A stretch of 64,000 nt of DNA from Burkholderiales bacterium (GTDB lineage: Bacteria > Pseudomonadota > Gammaproteobacteria > Burkholderiales > Burkholderiaceae_E): assembly GCA_029977705.1 (NCBI GenBank), contig JAPOKJ010000015.1, positions 1-64,000 on the forward strand, read 5' to 3'. Shown one piece after another: positions 1 to 7,738 of the stretch; positions within the stretch are counted from its first letter, which is position 1, and every line of letters starts with the position of its first letter. Made by a program: the position numbers and the translations under genes. Under the pieces are notes generated by a model. It had not been told where the DNA came from, searched no databases, and saw only the letters and a program-made list of their open reading frames with translations.

Positions 1-176
1 CCGATGAAGGACGCCGGGATTTTGAAGTACTGCGCCCAGTCCAGAATGATGAAGTCCAGCCCCGCCTGTGCACCGAGCAGTTCCGAGGCCACGACCAGCT
101 TCCAGCTGATGGCAGAGGCCGCGCGCAGCGCCGTCATGATCGAGGGCATGGCCGCGGGGATCACCACCTTGAAGAA
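1..176 (-). pseudogene. 5'-truncated ABC permease remnant (runs off left edge)
   Basis: Read on the minus strand, this stretch encodes 58-59 residues matching residues 173-231 of the intact permease at 803-1675. A base-by-base comparison with 984-1159 gives 164 of 176 identical (about 93%). Five codons differ in amino acid (T to K, G to D, S to W, N to K, T to S). Homology stops abruptly at base 176. Just upstream in frame there is a TGA, with no ATG, GTG or TTG between it and the homologous part, so the piece has lost its 5' half and start and cannot be made as it stands. What follows to the left lies outside the window. It is either a decayed paralogue of the transporter gene or the product of a partial duplication; the sequence alone cannot decide. 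Confidence 0.8.
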
Positions 177-183
177 TTGAGGC

Positions 184-212
184 TTGCAATTGCATCAATA
201 TTGATGCAGTAT
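184..212 (+). promoter_or_regulatory. vapBC promoter with autoregulatory palindrome
   Basis: A perfect 18-bp palindrome, TGCATCAATATTGATGCA, occupies 191-208. It lies between a -35-like TTGCAA (184-189) and a -10-like CAGTAT (207-212), which are separated by exactly 17 bp. A second half-site, AATTGATGC, follows at 221-229. Type II antitoxins usually repress their own promoter by binding such palindromes, so this is the expected VapB/VapBC operator. The palindrome is seen directly; its binding partner is inferred. Confidence 0.7.
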
Positions 213-243
213 GAAGCGTTAATTGATGCTATCCATTGTTCCA

Positions 244-447
244 ATGCGAACCACAGTAACCATAGACGACGAGTTGTACGCACGAGCGCTTGAAGTCGCT
301 GACCCGTCGATGGATCGTGCAGACCTTTTTCGCGAGGCGATCAAGACCTTTGTGCGCGTTCAGGCGGCCAGGCGGCTGTCCAGCCTTGCGGGCAAAGGGG
401 CGGACATGCAGCCGATTGCGCGTCGTCGACAGGAACCTCGGGCTTGA
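244..447 (+). CDS. vapB: VapB-type antitoxin
   Basis: A 67-residue protein opening [20 protein letters not shown], the typical start of VapB antitoxins of the type II toxin-antitoxin (DUF2191-like) family: a short N-terminal DNA-binding strand-helix-helix followed by a basic tail. It should neutralise the VapC RNase and repress the operon through the palindrome just upstream. The ATG at 244 is chosen because the family motif begins there; an upstream in-frame ATG at 223 would add only seven residues. The TGA stop overlaps the TTG start of the toxin by four bases, suggesting translational coupling. Its lower G+C and its position between two permease copies hint at acquisition. Confidence 0.85.
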   Translation: MRTTVTIDDELYARALEVADPSMDRADLFREAIKTFVRVQAARRLSSLAGKGADMQPIARRRQEPRA

Positions 448-815
448 GCGGCATATTGGTGGATACATCCGTATGGGTGGATCACTTCAGGACTGGAAAT
501 GCCAGACTGGTCGAATTGCTGTTGACCGATCAGGTGCTCTGTCACCCCCTGGTGATCGGTGAACTGGCCTGCGGGACACCGCCAAACCGCGCCCAGACTA
601 TGGCAGATCTCGCATCGCTTCGGCCCGCCCATCAGGCCAGCATCGAGGAAGTCATTCGGTTTGTGGAAGACGAAGGGCTTGCGGGACTGGGATGCGGGCT
701 TGTCGACATGCTCCTGCTCGCATCGACGATCATTACTTCTGGCGCCAGGCTTTGGACGCTAGACCGGCGGCTTGCCGTCCTTGCGCGGCGCTTTGATGTG
801 GCTCATCGGCCTTGA
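444..815 (+). CDS. vapC: VapC-type PIN-domain ribonuclease toxin
   Basis: A 123-aa PIN-domain protein. The four acidic residues expected to bind Mg2+/Mn2+ are all visible: Asp7 ([10 protein letters not shown]), Glu40 (VIGELACG), Asp88 ([10 protein letters not shown]) and Asp107 (LWTLDRR), so the enzyme looks intact. VapC toxins cleave tRNA or rRNA when freed from VapB; the actual target cannot be read from sequence. The start is a TTG that overlaps the antitoxin stop (TTGA), an arrangement that ties toxin output to antitoxin translation. Its last 13 bases overlap the end of the convergent permease gene. Confidence 0.9.
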   Translation: MSGILVDTSVWVDHFRTGNARLVELLLTDQVLCHPLVIGELACGTPPNRAQTMADLASLRPAHQASIEEVIRFVEDEGLAGLGCGLVDMLLLASTIITSGARLWTLDRRLAVLARRFDVAHRP

Positions 816-1675
816 TCGGCGAAAGGCCTCGTGGTGAGACCTGGTGCGCCACGCCTCACCAGCCCTTCTTGCAGCCGCCGGACGGAGACAATGGGTCCCC
901 GCCCCTGCCAATGCAACACCCGCCGCTGCACCGCAGACAGCGTCAACTCCCACAACAACCCGATCATCCCGATCAGAATGATCCCGATGAAGGTCGCCGG
1001 GATGTTGAAGTACTGCGCCGAATCCAGAATGATGAAGCCCAGCCCGGCCTGCGCACCGAGCAGTTCCGAGGCCACCACCAGCGTCCAGCTGATCGCAGAG
1101 GCCGCACGCAGCGCCGTCATGATCGAGGGCATGGCCGCCGGGATCACCACCTTGAAGAACAGCTGACGGGCATTCAGGCCCATGCTCTCGCCGGCGCGGA
1201 TCAGCATCTGTGGCACCGAGCGCACGCCATCGGCGCAGTTGAGCACCACGTACCAGAAGGCAGCCATGAAGATCAGCCCGATCTTCGATGACTCGCCAAT
1301 ACCAAAGTAGAAGACGAACAGGGTCAGGAAGGCAATCGGCGGAATCGGACGGAAAAAGCCGATGATCGGGGCCACCACGGCACCGAGCACTTCATGGCGG
1401 CCGACCAGGATGCCGAAGGGCACGCCCAGGATGACGGCTGCCAGGAAGCCGCACACGGCCCGCATCACGCTCATGCCGACATGCTTCCACAGCGGCGAGC
1501 CGCTGTAGCCTTCGGCCAGCATGGTCTTGAGGGTGGCCAGCAGCTTGGCGGGGCTGGGCAGGGCGTCCTCGCGCACCCAGCCGGAGCTGGCCACCACCGC
1601 CCACACGATGATGAAGACGATCACCGAGGCCAGGCTGATCCAGCGCAGTCGTGCGGCCTGGCTCATGCCTGCCAC
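803..1675 (-). CDS. ABC transporter permease, nitrate/sulfonate/taurine type
   Basis: A 290-aa inner-membrane permease with about six hydrophobic segments (near 12-30, 72-92, 100-127, 131-150, 190-210, 226-248). The EAA loop that docks on the ATPase spans about 161-183 (AGESMGLNARQLFFKVVIP). It belongs to the SsuC/TauC/NrtB branch of binding-protein-dependent permeases. It overlaps the upstream ATPase gene by 13 nt, so the two are probably co-translated. The last 30 or so residues, after VLHWQGR, extend beyond the usual end of this family and are rich in Arg and Gly. The 3' end overlaps vapC, so the tail may have changed when the neighbouring DNA was rearranged. The substrate is unknown. Confidence 0.9.
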   Translation of the reverse strand: MAGMSQAARLRWISLASVIVFIIVWAVVASSGWVREDALPSPAKLLATLKTMLAEGYSGSPLWKHVGMSVMRAVCGFLAAVILGVPFGILVGRHEVLGAVVAPIIGFFRPIPPIAFLTLFVFYFGIGESSKIGLIFMAAFWYVVLNCADGVRSVPQMLIRAGESMGLNARQLFFKVVIPAAMPSIMTALRAASAISWTLVVASELLGAQAGLGFIILDSAQYFNIPATFIGIILIGMIGLLWELTLSAVQRRVLHWQGRGPIVSVRRLQEGLVRRGAPGLTTRPFADQGR

Positions 1676-2442
1676 TCCTCGCGCAGCATGCCCACGACCT
1701 GCGCGCGCAGGGCGGCAAAGGCGGGGTCACCGATCAGCGTGTAGTTGCGCGGCCGGGGGAAGGGCACCTCGATGGTGGCCTTGATGCGTCCGGGCCGGCG
1801 CGTCATCACATAGATGCGGTCGGCCAGGATCAGCGCCTCCTCGACATCATGGGTGATGAAGAACAGGGTGGGTTTGTATTCGGCCCAGACCTTGAGCACC
1901 ACCTCGTGCATCACCACACGGGTCTGGGCATCGAGGGCACCGAAGGGCTCGTCCATCAGGATCACATCGGGGCTGGCCACCAGCACCCGGGCGATCTGCA
2001 CACGCTGGCGCATGCCGCCCGAGAGCTGATAGGGGTAGTGATCGTTGAAGCCGGCCAGGCCGACACTGTCGAGCACCTGGCGCGCCTTCTCGTGCAGCGC
2101 TGCGGGCTCGGCGCCGCGCAGCTTGGGGCCCATGATCACGTTGTCCCAGACGGTCAGCCAGGGGAACAGCGCCGGCTGCTGGAACACCACCGAGCGCTCG
2201 GGGCTGGGGCCGGTGACCGGCACGCCGCGCACGGTCAGTTGCCCCGCGCTGGGCTTTTCAAAGCCCGCGATCATGTTGAGCAAGGTGGTCTTGCCGCAGC
2301 CGCTGGGGCCGACGATGCAGGCCACCTCGTGCTCGGCCACTCGCAGGTCGAAGCCTTCCAGCGCCACAGTGGGCGCGTCCGTGGCCAGCCGCCCGGGGTA
2401 GGCCTTGCCCAGCCCGGTGGCAATGATCAGGTCCTGGCTCAT
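1663..2442 (-). CDS. ABC transporter ATP-binding protein, nitrate/sulfonate/taurine type
   Basis: A 259-aa nucleotide-binding subunit. Walker A GPSGCGKTT lies at 45-53, the Q-loop is near FQQPALFPW (87-95), the signature LSGGMRQR is at 140-147, Walker B VILMDEP at 160-166 and the H-loop TH at 197-198. All catalytic elements are present. The sequence is of the SsuB/TauB/NrtD class and powers the permease encoded immediately downstream (13-nt overlap). The gene starts 19 nt after the substrate-binding protein, so the order is receptor, ATPase, permease in one operon. A related but non-catalytic reading on the other strand is only a shadow. Confidence 0.93.
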   Translation of the reverse strand: MSQDLIIATGLGKAYPGRLATDAPTVALEGFDLRVAEHEVACIVGPSGCGKTTLLNMIAGFEKPSAGQLTVRGVPVTGPSPERSVVFQQPALFPWLTVWDNVIMGPKLRGAEPAALHEKARQVLDSVGLAGFNDHYPYQLSGGMRQRVQIARVLVASPDVILMDEPFGALDAQTRVVMHEVVLKVWAEYKPTLFFITHDVEEALILADRIYVMTRRPGRIKATIEVPFPRPRNYTLIGDPAFAALRAQVVGMLREEWQA

Positions 2443-2461
2443 CAGGCGCTGCGCGGCGACC

Positions 2462-3508
2462 TTACTTGCCGAGCGCGAAACGCGCCGGACGGTTGTCGAT
2501 GAATTGGGTGATGTTGCCGGTCTTCTCGATCACCTTGCCCCACATCGCCGGCCCTTCGACCTTGCTCTTGAGCAGCGCTGCGGCACCCTTGGCATGGTTG
2601 GCCGGATCGGCCAGGCTGACCAGGAAGTCGGGCTCGAGCTGGTTCTCGAGGGTGTACCACTCGACGCCCTTGATGATCTGGGTGGCCAGCGGACGCTCGA
2701 CGCCGGCGATCGTCTTGATCGCATTGAGAGTGGGCTCGGGATCCTTGGCGTACATCTTCTGGCCCTCGGCCAGCACGCGCAGCATGCGGCCCACGCCTTC
2801 GACGTTCTTGCGCTCGGACAGGAACTTGGTGGTCATCGCAAAGCCGAAGGGATCGAGAAAGCCGATCTGGCGGTTGTTGATGATGCGGGTGGCGCCCTTC
2901 TCGATGGCCTGCGTGAGGTTCGGGTCCCAGAACCAGGCGGCATCGACATCGCCACCGGCCACCGCGGCCACCGCCTGCGGCGGTTGCAGGGGCACGATCT
3001 CCATGTCCTTGATGCCCATGCCCTCGCGCTGCAATTCGTGCAGGTGAGCCAGGTGCATCATCGAGCCGCTGGGCAGGGCGACGCGCTTGCCTTTCAGGTC
3101 CTTGAAGGTCTTGGCAGTGCTGCCCTTGGCCACGACCAGGCCTTCAATGGGGGAGTAGTCACCATAGGTATAGACCCAGCGCACATCCAGGCCGCGCGTG
3201 GTGCCCATGTAATAGGTGGGCATGCCACCCTGGGCCGCATCGATGCTGCCGGCCTGCAAGGCCTGGAAGGCGGCCGGGCCGGAGGTGAACTTGATCATCT
3301 GCAGATCGATGTTCTCGCGCTCGAACAACTGGTGCGCGATGCCGGCAAACAGCGGCACCGTGGGCACCGGCAGGTAGCCGTAGCGGATGGTGATGCGCTC
3401 GGGCTTGCCCTGGGCCCGGGCGGGGCGGGGCAGCAGGGCGCCCGACAGGGCTGGGGCGAGGGCGGCCAGGGCCAGCAGGGCCCGACGTTGGTGGACTGGG
3501 GTGTTCAT
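2462..3508 (-). CDS. ABC transporter substrate-binding protein (NMT1/TauA-like)
   Basis: A 348-aa periplasmic receptor. The N-terminus MNTPVHQRRALLALAALAPA is a signal peptide ending near PARAQG, with an arginine pair that leaves Tat export possible. The mature part (ITIRYGYLPVPTVPLFAGIA, then a GSIDAAQGG segment) fits the NMT1/SsuA/TauA family of receptors for sulfonates, nitrate, taurine or pyrimidine precursors. The ATG at 3508 is preceded by GGAGACCCCC, a good ribosome-binding site; longer in-frame readings lack one. It is the first gene of the importer operon. The exact ligand (aliphatic sulfonate, aromatic acid or other) cannot be told from the sequence. Confidence 0.88.
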   Translation of the reverse strand: MNTPVHQRRALLALAALAPALSGALLPRPARAQGKPERITIRYGYLPVPTVPLFAGIAHQLFERENIDLQMIKFTSGPAAFQALQAGSIDAAQGGMPTYYMGTTRGLDVRWVYTYGDYSPIEGLVVAKGSTAKTFKDLKGKRVALPSGSMMHLAHLHELQREGMGIKDMEIVPLQPPQAVAAVAGGDVDAAWFWDPNLTQAIEKGATRIINNRQIGFLDPFGFAMTTKFLSERKNVEGVGRMLRVLAEGQKMYAKDPEPTLNAIKTIAGVERPLATQIIKGVEWYTLENQLEPDFLVSLADPANHAKGAAALLKSKVEGPAMWGKVIEKTGNITQFIDNRPARFALGK

Positions 3509-3736
3509 GGGGGTCTCCTGGGTTTGGGCGGGTGTCGCCGTCTTGCGCCCCTGCTCTTGTGACCCCATCTTAGGTCCAGGCCCCCGACCGCCGGCGCGGC
3601 GGCGATGGCCGAATGGAACAACCCCGGGCCGCCGGCCTTGTTCAGAAGGGCCGTTGGTCAGGCGCAAGCGGCCGCTCACTCTGGATCATCCGGGTGGATG
3701 ATTGACCCACCTTGCCATGCCCGTGAGCATCGCAGG

Positions 3737-5956
3737 ATGAACCTGTCCGGAAAGCATTTCTGGTGGTCCTGCGCAGGGGCCACCCTGTTGACCATTGGCT
3801 TGCTGGTGGGCATCGACGAGAAGGTCAGCCGGACCGAATTGATCGATGCCCGCAGGCAGGCCGACCGTCAATTGGCGCAGACCCTGGGCAATGTGCTGAA
3901 CCAGCAGTTTGCCAGTTTCTTCGAGCACGCGCCGCGGGTCTCCAAGCCGGTGCTGGACAGCAGTCCGCAGCAACGCGCCATGGAAGACACGGTACGCGCC
4001 ACCGTGCGCGGCCTGCCGGTGCTGCGGGTGCAGATCATCGATCCGGTGTCGCGCAAGATCCTGTATTCCACCTTGCCCGGGATGGCCGCCGAGTTGGCTC
4101 CCCAGACGCCTGCCCTGCTGGCCGCAGGCAGCGATGAGCCGCAGGTCTCGATCGCCCGCATCGCCGAGTTCAGCGGCCTGCAGGGCGGGGTGCTGAACCG
4201 CGATATCGCCCACAGTGCCTTCCTGATTCATCCAGCGGGCTATCCGGGGGCGACCCAACGGGATGCCCTGATCGTCGAGCTGCACAGTGATGTCAGCGAG
4301 ATGATGGCGCGCTATCGCTTCGGACGCATGGTGTTCGCGCTCGGCGTGATCCTGGTGACCGCCGTCATCGGCAGCGTCATCTTCCTGGTCAGCCGTCGCC
4401 ATGCCCACCGGATGGCCGAGGACGCCAAGGCGCGACTGGCGCATGAGCAGCGCATCCATGACCTGGCGTATCTCGATCGCCTGACCGGACTGCCCAACCA
4501 TGCCTGGTTCGTCGAGCGGCTTGAGAAGGCTGCCCAGGGCGACATGCCGGGCGGTCTCGGCGTCCTGTCCCTTGACCTTGACCGCTTCAAGAGCATCAAT
4601 GACATGATCGGCCATGAGGCGGCCAATCATGTGCTGCAGGAGCTGGCGCGGCGCATGCGCGCCGTTCTGGGCATGGGCGACCAGCTGTACCGGGTCGGTG
4701 GGGACGACTTCGTGGTGCTGCACCGGGGAGTGGGTGAACGCGAATTGCAGGCGCTCGCGCAGGACCTGATCACGGTGATCCAGCCGCCGGTGGATCTGGA
4801 TGGCAGTCATGTCTACGTCTCGGGCAGTGTCGGCATTGCGCGCTGGCCGGAGGATCATCCCAGTCTGGAGCTTGCAGTCCGATGCGCCGACATGGCCCTG
4901 GCGGTGGCCAAGGGCTCGCGTACCCGCCCGATCGCGCAATTCCTGCCGCAGATGCGCCAGGAGGTCGAGGCCCGTGCCCACCTGATGGCCCATTTGCAGC
5001 TGGCCCTGGCGCGTGGTGAGTTCGTGCTGCATTACCAGCCCCGCGTCAATTCGGTGACCGCCGAAATCGAGTCGGTCGAGGCCCTGATCCGCTGGCAGCA
5101 CCCCGAGAAAGGGCTGCTCTACCCCGACAAGTTCATCGCTGCCCTGGAAGACAGTCCCCTGATCGTCGAGGTCGGACGGTGGGTGATGCTCGAGGCCTGC
5201 CGCCAGGTGATGGCCTGGCGCGAGATGGGACTGAGCCGGCCGACGGTTTCGGTGAATGTGGCGCCACGCCAGTTCCGCCACAGCAGCTTTGTGCAGACGG
5301 TGTGCGAGGTGCTCGGCGCCACCCAGATGAGGGCCCATGAGCTCGAACTCGAGCTGACCGAGGGGCAGCTGATCAGCGATGTCGACAATGCCGTCGAGGT
5401 CCTGCAGTCCCTGCGCAGCATTGGCGTATCGGTCGCGATCGATGACTTTGGCACCGGCTATTCATCGCTGTCCTACCTGCACCGTTTCCCGGTGCAGTGC
5501 CTGAAGATCGATCGCTCCTTCGTCAAGACCTTGTCGGATGAGCAGAACGTGGCCGAGATCGCCCATTCGATCATCATGCTGGCCCACAGCCTGGGCCTGT
5601 CGGTGGTGGCCGAGGGCGTCGAGACCGCCACGCAGGCCGAGGTGCTGGCCGGTTGGGGCTGCCAGCAACTGCAGGGCTACTACTTCAGCAAACCGGTGAC
5701 GGTCGAGCACATGACCGAGTTGCTCAAGGCCGATCGCACCCGCCGTGCGCGTGAGCGTGCCCAGGCCGATGCCGATCGCTTCGATCCGCGCGACATCCTC
5801 GAAGTTGCCGCGTCGCAGGGCGAGGCTGCTGCGCCTGCGTCGGAATCGGCGTCGCAGCCCGGCTCGCAACCTGCGTCGCAACCCGCGCCTGAAGCCGCGG
5901 CAGACCCGCGACAGGCCGCCGCGCGCAGCAACGTGATCCCCTTCAGCGCCGGCTGA
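3737..5956 (+). CDS. Membrane-bound GGDEF-EAL protein (cyclic-di-GMP turnover)
   Basis: A 739-aa protein with one N-terminal membrane helix (about 5-24), a periplasmic sensor of about 170 residues, a second helix (198-219), a GGDEF domain (about 245-400) and an EAL domain (about 420-665). The EAL part keeps its key motifs: EALIRW (448-453), ELELTEG, DDFGTGYSS, LKIDRSF and VVAEGVET, so phosphodiesterase activity is likely. The GGDEF signature reads GGDDF at 321-325, one change from consensus, so cyclase activity is uncertain and the domain may instead regulate the EAL domain. The C-terminus is a low-complexity Ala/Ser/Gln/Pro tail. The ATG at 3737 is chosen because the first membrane helix follows directly; its ribosome site is weak. 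Confidence 0.9.
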   Translation: MNLSGKHFWWSCAGATLLTIGLLVGIDEKVSRTELIDARRQADRQLAQTLGNVLNQQFASFFEHAPRVSKPVLDSSPQQRAMEDTVRATVRGLPVLRVQIIDPVSRKILYSTLPGMAAELAPQTPALLAAGSDEPQVSIARIAEFSGLQGGVLNRDIAHSAFLIHPAGYPGATQRDALIVELHSDVSEMMARYRFGRMVFALGVILVTAVIGSVIFLVSRRHAHRMAEDAKARLAHEQRIHDLAYLDRLTGLPNHAWFVERLEKAAQGDMPGGLGVLSLDLDRFKSINDMIGHEAANHVLQELARRMRAVLGMGDQLYRVGGDDFVVLHRGVGERELQALAQDLITVIQPPVDLDGSHVYVSGSVGIARWPEDHPSLELAVRCADMALAVAKGSRTRPIAQFLPQMRQEVEARAHLMAHLQLALARGEFVLHYQPRVNSVTAEIESVEALIRWQHPEKGLLYPDKFIAALEDSPLIVEVGRWVMLEACRQVMAWREMGLSRPTVSVNVAPRQFRHSSFVQTVCEVLGATQMRAHELELELTEGQLISDVDNAVEVLQSLRSIGVSVAIDDFGTGYSSLSYLHRFPVQCLKIDRSFVKTLSDEQNVAEIAHSIIMLAHSLGLSVVAEGVETATQAEVLAGWGCQQLQGYYFSKPVTVEHMTELLKADRTRRARERAQADADRFDPRDILEVAASQGEAAAPASESASQPGSQPASQPAPEAAADPRQAAARSNVIPFSAG

Positions 5957-5967
5957 AGGGCGCGCGA

Positions 5968-6822
5968 TCAGGGGGCCGGCTGGCGATACGCCTGTACCGT
6001 GTCCCAGGCGACCTGCTGCAGGTGGCGTGCGGTGGCGGCGTCAAGCCCTGCGGTATAGCTGTTGCCCACCGGATTGATGCCATTGACCGACGCCAGCACG
6101 GTGCAGGCCGCCAGGTAGGTCCCGGCCAGGCTTGGATGGCGCTTGTCCGGCACGTACAGGTTCAGCTCGGGCTTGATGGCGATCGAGCGGGCAAAGGCCA
6201 GGCCGGCAGGAATCACATGCGCCTTGTTCAGTCGCCCCGCCTCGCTATAGGCCTCGGCCAGGCCCTGCGTCATCTCGGGCTTGTCGGCATAGGCCCAGGT
6301 CATCAGGAAGATCGGCTCTGCGCCGTGGGCACGGACCGTGTCGCTGTGCTTCTTGGCGAACTCGAAAAATACCGGCCGCAGGGTCGGATGCACTGGGCAC
6401 TGGCTGCAGTCCATCAGGATCGCGGCATCGAACTGACGCCCGGCCGGATTGAAGCGCACTTCGTTGTTGCCGACAAAGGAATAGCGGCCGACGGCATTGG
6501 GTCGGAAATAAGAGCCCACGTCATGCCAGTCCATGCCCGAACCGCTGATCGTGATCGAGACGCCACGGTGCTCGGCGCGTGCCTTGTCGGTGGCGGCGCG
6601 CGCCAGCAGCCCGACATGGCCGTGCATGCTGTTGTTGTAGTACATGAAGCTGTTGCCCACATACAGGAAGGAGTGGGGCGGGTTGGCGGTGCCGGCGCGG
6701 CGCGTGACCGGCGCATCGCCGGCGGTGATGGCGGCGCAGCCGGTGAGGGTCAGGGCAAGGGTGGCCAGGGTCAGGCGCAGGAAGCTGCTGCCAGCCCTGA
6801 GGCGGGCGACCAGAGCAGTCAT
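5968..6822 (-). CDS. SGNH/GDSL-like lipoprotein
   Basis: A 284-aa predicted lipoprotein. The signal sequence ends in LTGC with the lipidated cysteine at residue 29. The mature protein has YVGNSFMYYN near its start and DKRHPSLAGTYLAA near its end, which match block I and the DxxH block of SGNH hydrolases. The middle (ILMDCSQCPVHP) does not show a standard block that I can name. It may be an esterase or deacetylase acting on the cell surface, but the substrate is unknown. The ATG at 6822 follows GGAGACGAC; an upstream ATG at 6867 would place a charged stretch before the signal peptide. It converges on the GGDEF-EAL gene with an 11-nt gap. Confidence 0.65.
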   Translation of the reverse strand: MTALVARLRAGSSFLRLTLATLALTLTGCAAITAGDAPVTRRAGTANPPHSFLYVGNSFMYYNNSMHGHVGLLARAATDKARAEHRGVSITISGSGMDWHDVGSYFRPNAVGRYSFVGNNEVRFNPAGRQFDAAILMDCSQCPVHPTLRPVFFEFAKKHSDTVRAHGAEPIFLMTWAYADKPEMTQGLAEAYSEAGRLNKAHVIPAGLAFARSIAIKPELNLYVPDKRHPSLAGTYLAACTVLASVNGINPVGNSYTAGLDAATARHLQQVAWDTVQAYRQPAP

Positions 6823-6924
6823 GTCGTCTCCTTCAGTGAACAGGCCCTTGGAGGGCGGGAGTGCCATTGTGGGGCATGCGCTCGAGGGCGGGACCTGTTC
6901 GGTTCATTGCCGGCATCCGGATTT

Positions 6925-6962
6925 TCGTATACGATCTGCCTCCCGCAAGGAATCGTATACGA
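6925..6962. promoter_or_regulatory. Twin palindromic operator for the adjacent GntR regulator
   Basis: Two identical perfect palindromes TCGTATACGA lie at 6925-6934 and 6953-6962, with centres 28 bp apart, inside a larger inverted repeat (TTTTCGTATACGAT and ATCGTATACGAAAT). The GTATAC core is the usual half-site arrangement for FCD-type GntR regulators. The pair ends 8 bp before the ATG of the GntR gene, so it almost certainly serves for autoregulation and control of the downstream operon. A spacing near 2.7 helical turns could favour binding by two dimers on different faces; that part is inference. Confidence 0.78.
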
Positions 6963-6970
6963 AATCAGTC

Positions 6971-7738
6971 ATGCTGGTGATGCCCTGGTCCCCCAAGTCG
7001 ACGCGAACGACGGTGCGTGCGCGAAAGACCGAGACCCTGCCTGCGCAGCCTCTGGCCCGACAGGTGCGGGAAGCCTTGCTGCAGTCGATCGTGGCTGGCG
7101 AATTCGCGCCCGGCGACCGTATCACCGAGCCCGAACTGGCCGAACGTCTGAAGGTGTCACGGGTGCCGGTGCGAGAGGCCATGCGCGAGCTCGAATCGGC
7201 CGGTCTGCTCGAGTCGCGCAAACACACCGGTGTGTTCGTGCGCAAGTTGTCGGCGGCCGAGACCCGCGACCTCTACGAACTGCGCGCCTTGCTCGAAGGC
7301 CACTGTGCGCGGGTTGCCGCCGGTCGTCGCGATGAGGCCCTGGTCGAGCATCTGGCGGTCATCCTGGAGGGGATGGAACGTGCAGCCAGCCTGCAGGACC
7401 TGGCGGGCTATTACAACGGCAATCTGGCTTTCCACTGGGCCATCGTTCAGGCGGCCGGCAATGACCAGATGGCCGAGACCTATCAGGGTCTGGTACAAAA
7501 GCTGCACCTGGCCCGGCTCACCAACCTGTCGACCACGAGCGGCATCAAGCGCTCGCAGCGCGAACACCTGGCCTTGCTGCGCGCCTTGCGCCAGGGGCGG
7601 ACCGACGATGCCTGGCAACTGGCCAGCGAGCATGTGCTGGCAGCCGGTCGGCGCGCCAGCCCTGGCCCCGATCCCGTGCCCGATTCCGATGCCGTGCCGG
7701 AACTTCCGGCCCTTGCCCGCCATGGAGCCCGAAAATGA
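6971..7738 (+). CDS. GntR-family transcriptional regulator (FCD/FadR type)
   Basis: A 255-aa regulator. The winged helix-turn-helix (about residues 27-95) shows LQSIVAGEFAPGDRITEPEL, ELAERLKVSRVPVREAMREL and HTGVFVR, the hallmarks of GntR proteins. The helical ligand-binding FCD domain follows from about 100 (RDLYELRALLEGHCAR). FCD regulators commonly sense organic acids, and the downstream genes are a Bug receptor, a PrpD-like protein and a hydroxyacid dehydrogenase, so a carboxylate inducer is plausible. ATG 6971 or 6980 are both possible starts, three codons apart. The stop overlaps the next ATG by four bases. The twin operator sits directly upstream. Confidence 0.9.
   Translation: MLVMPWSPKSTRTTVRARKTETLPAQPLARQVREALLQSIVAGEFAPGDRITEPELAERLKVSRVPVREAMRELESAGLLESRKHTGVFVRKLSAAETRDLYELRALLEGHCARVAAGRRDEALVEHLAVILEGMERAASLQDLAGYYNGNLAFHWAIVQAAGNDQMAETYQGLVQKLHLARLTNLSTTSGIKRSQREHLALLRALRQGRTDDAWQLASEHVLAAGRRASPGPDPVPDSDAVPELPALARHGARK

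Noticed and set aside
1-815. vapBC as part of a transposon or integron cassette
   Set aside because: No transposase, terminal inverted repeats, attC-like site or target duplication is seen; the only flanking repeat is permease coding sequence.
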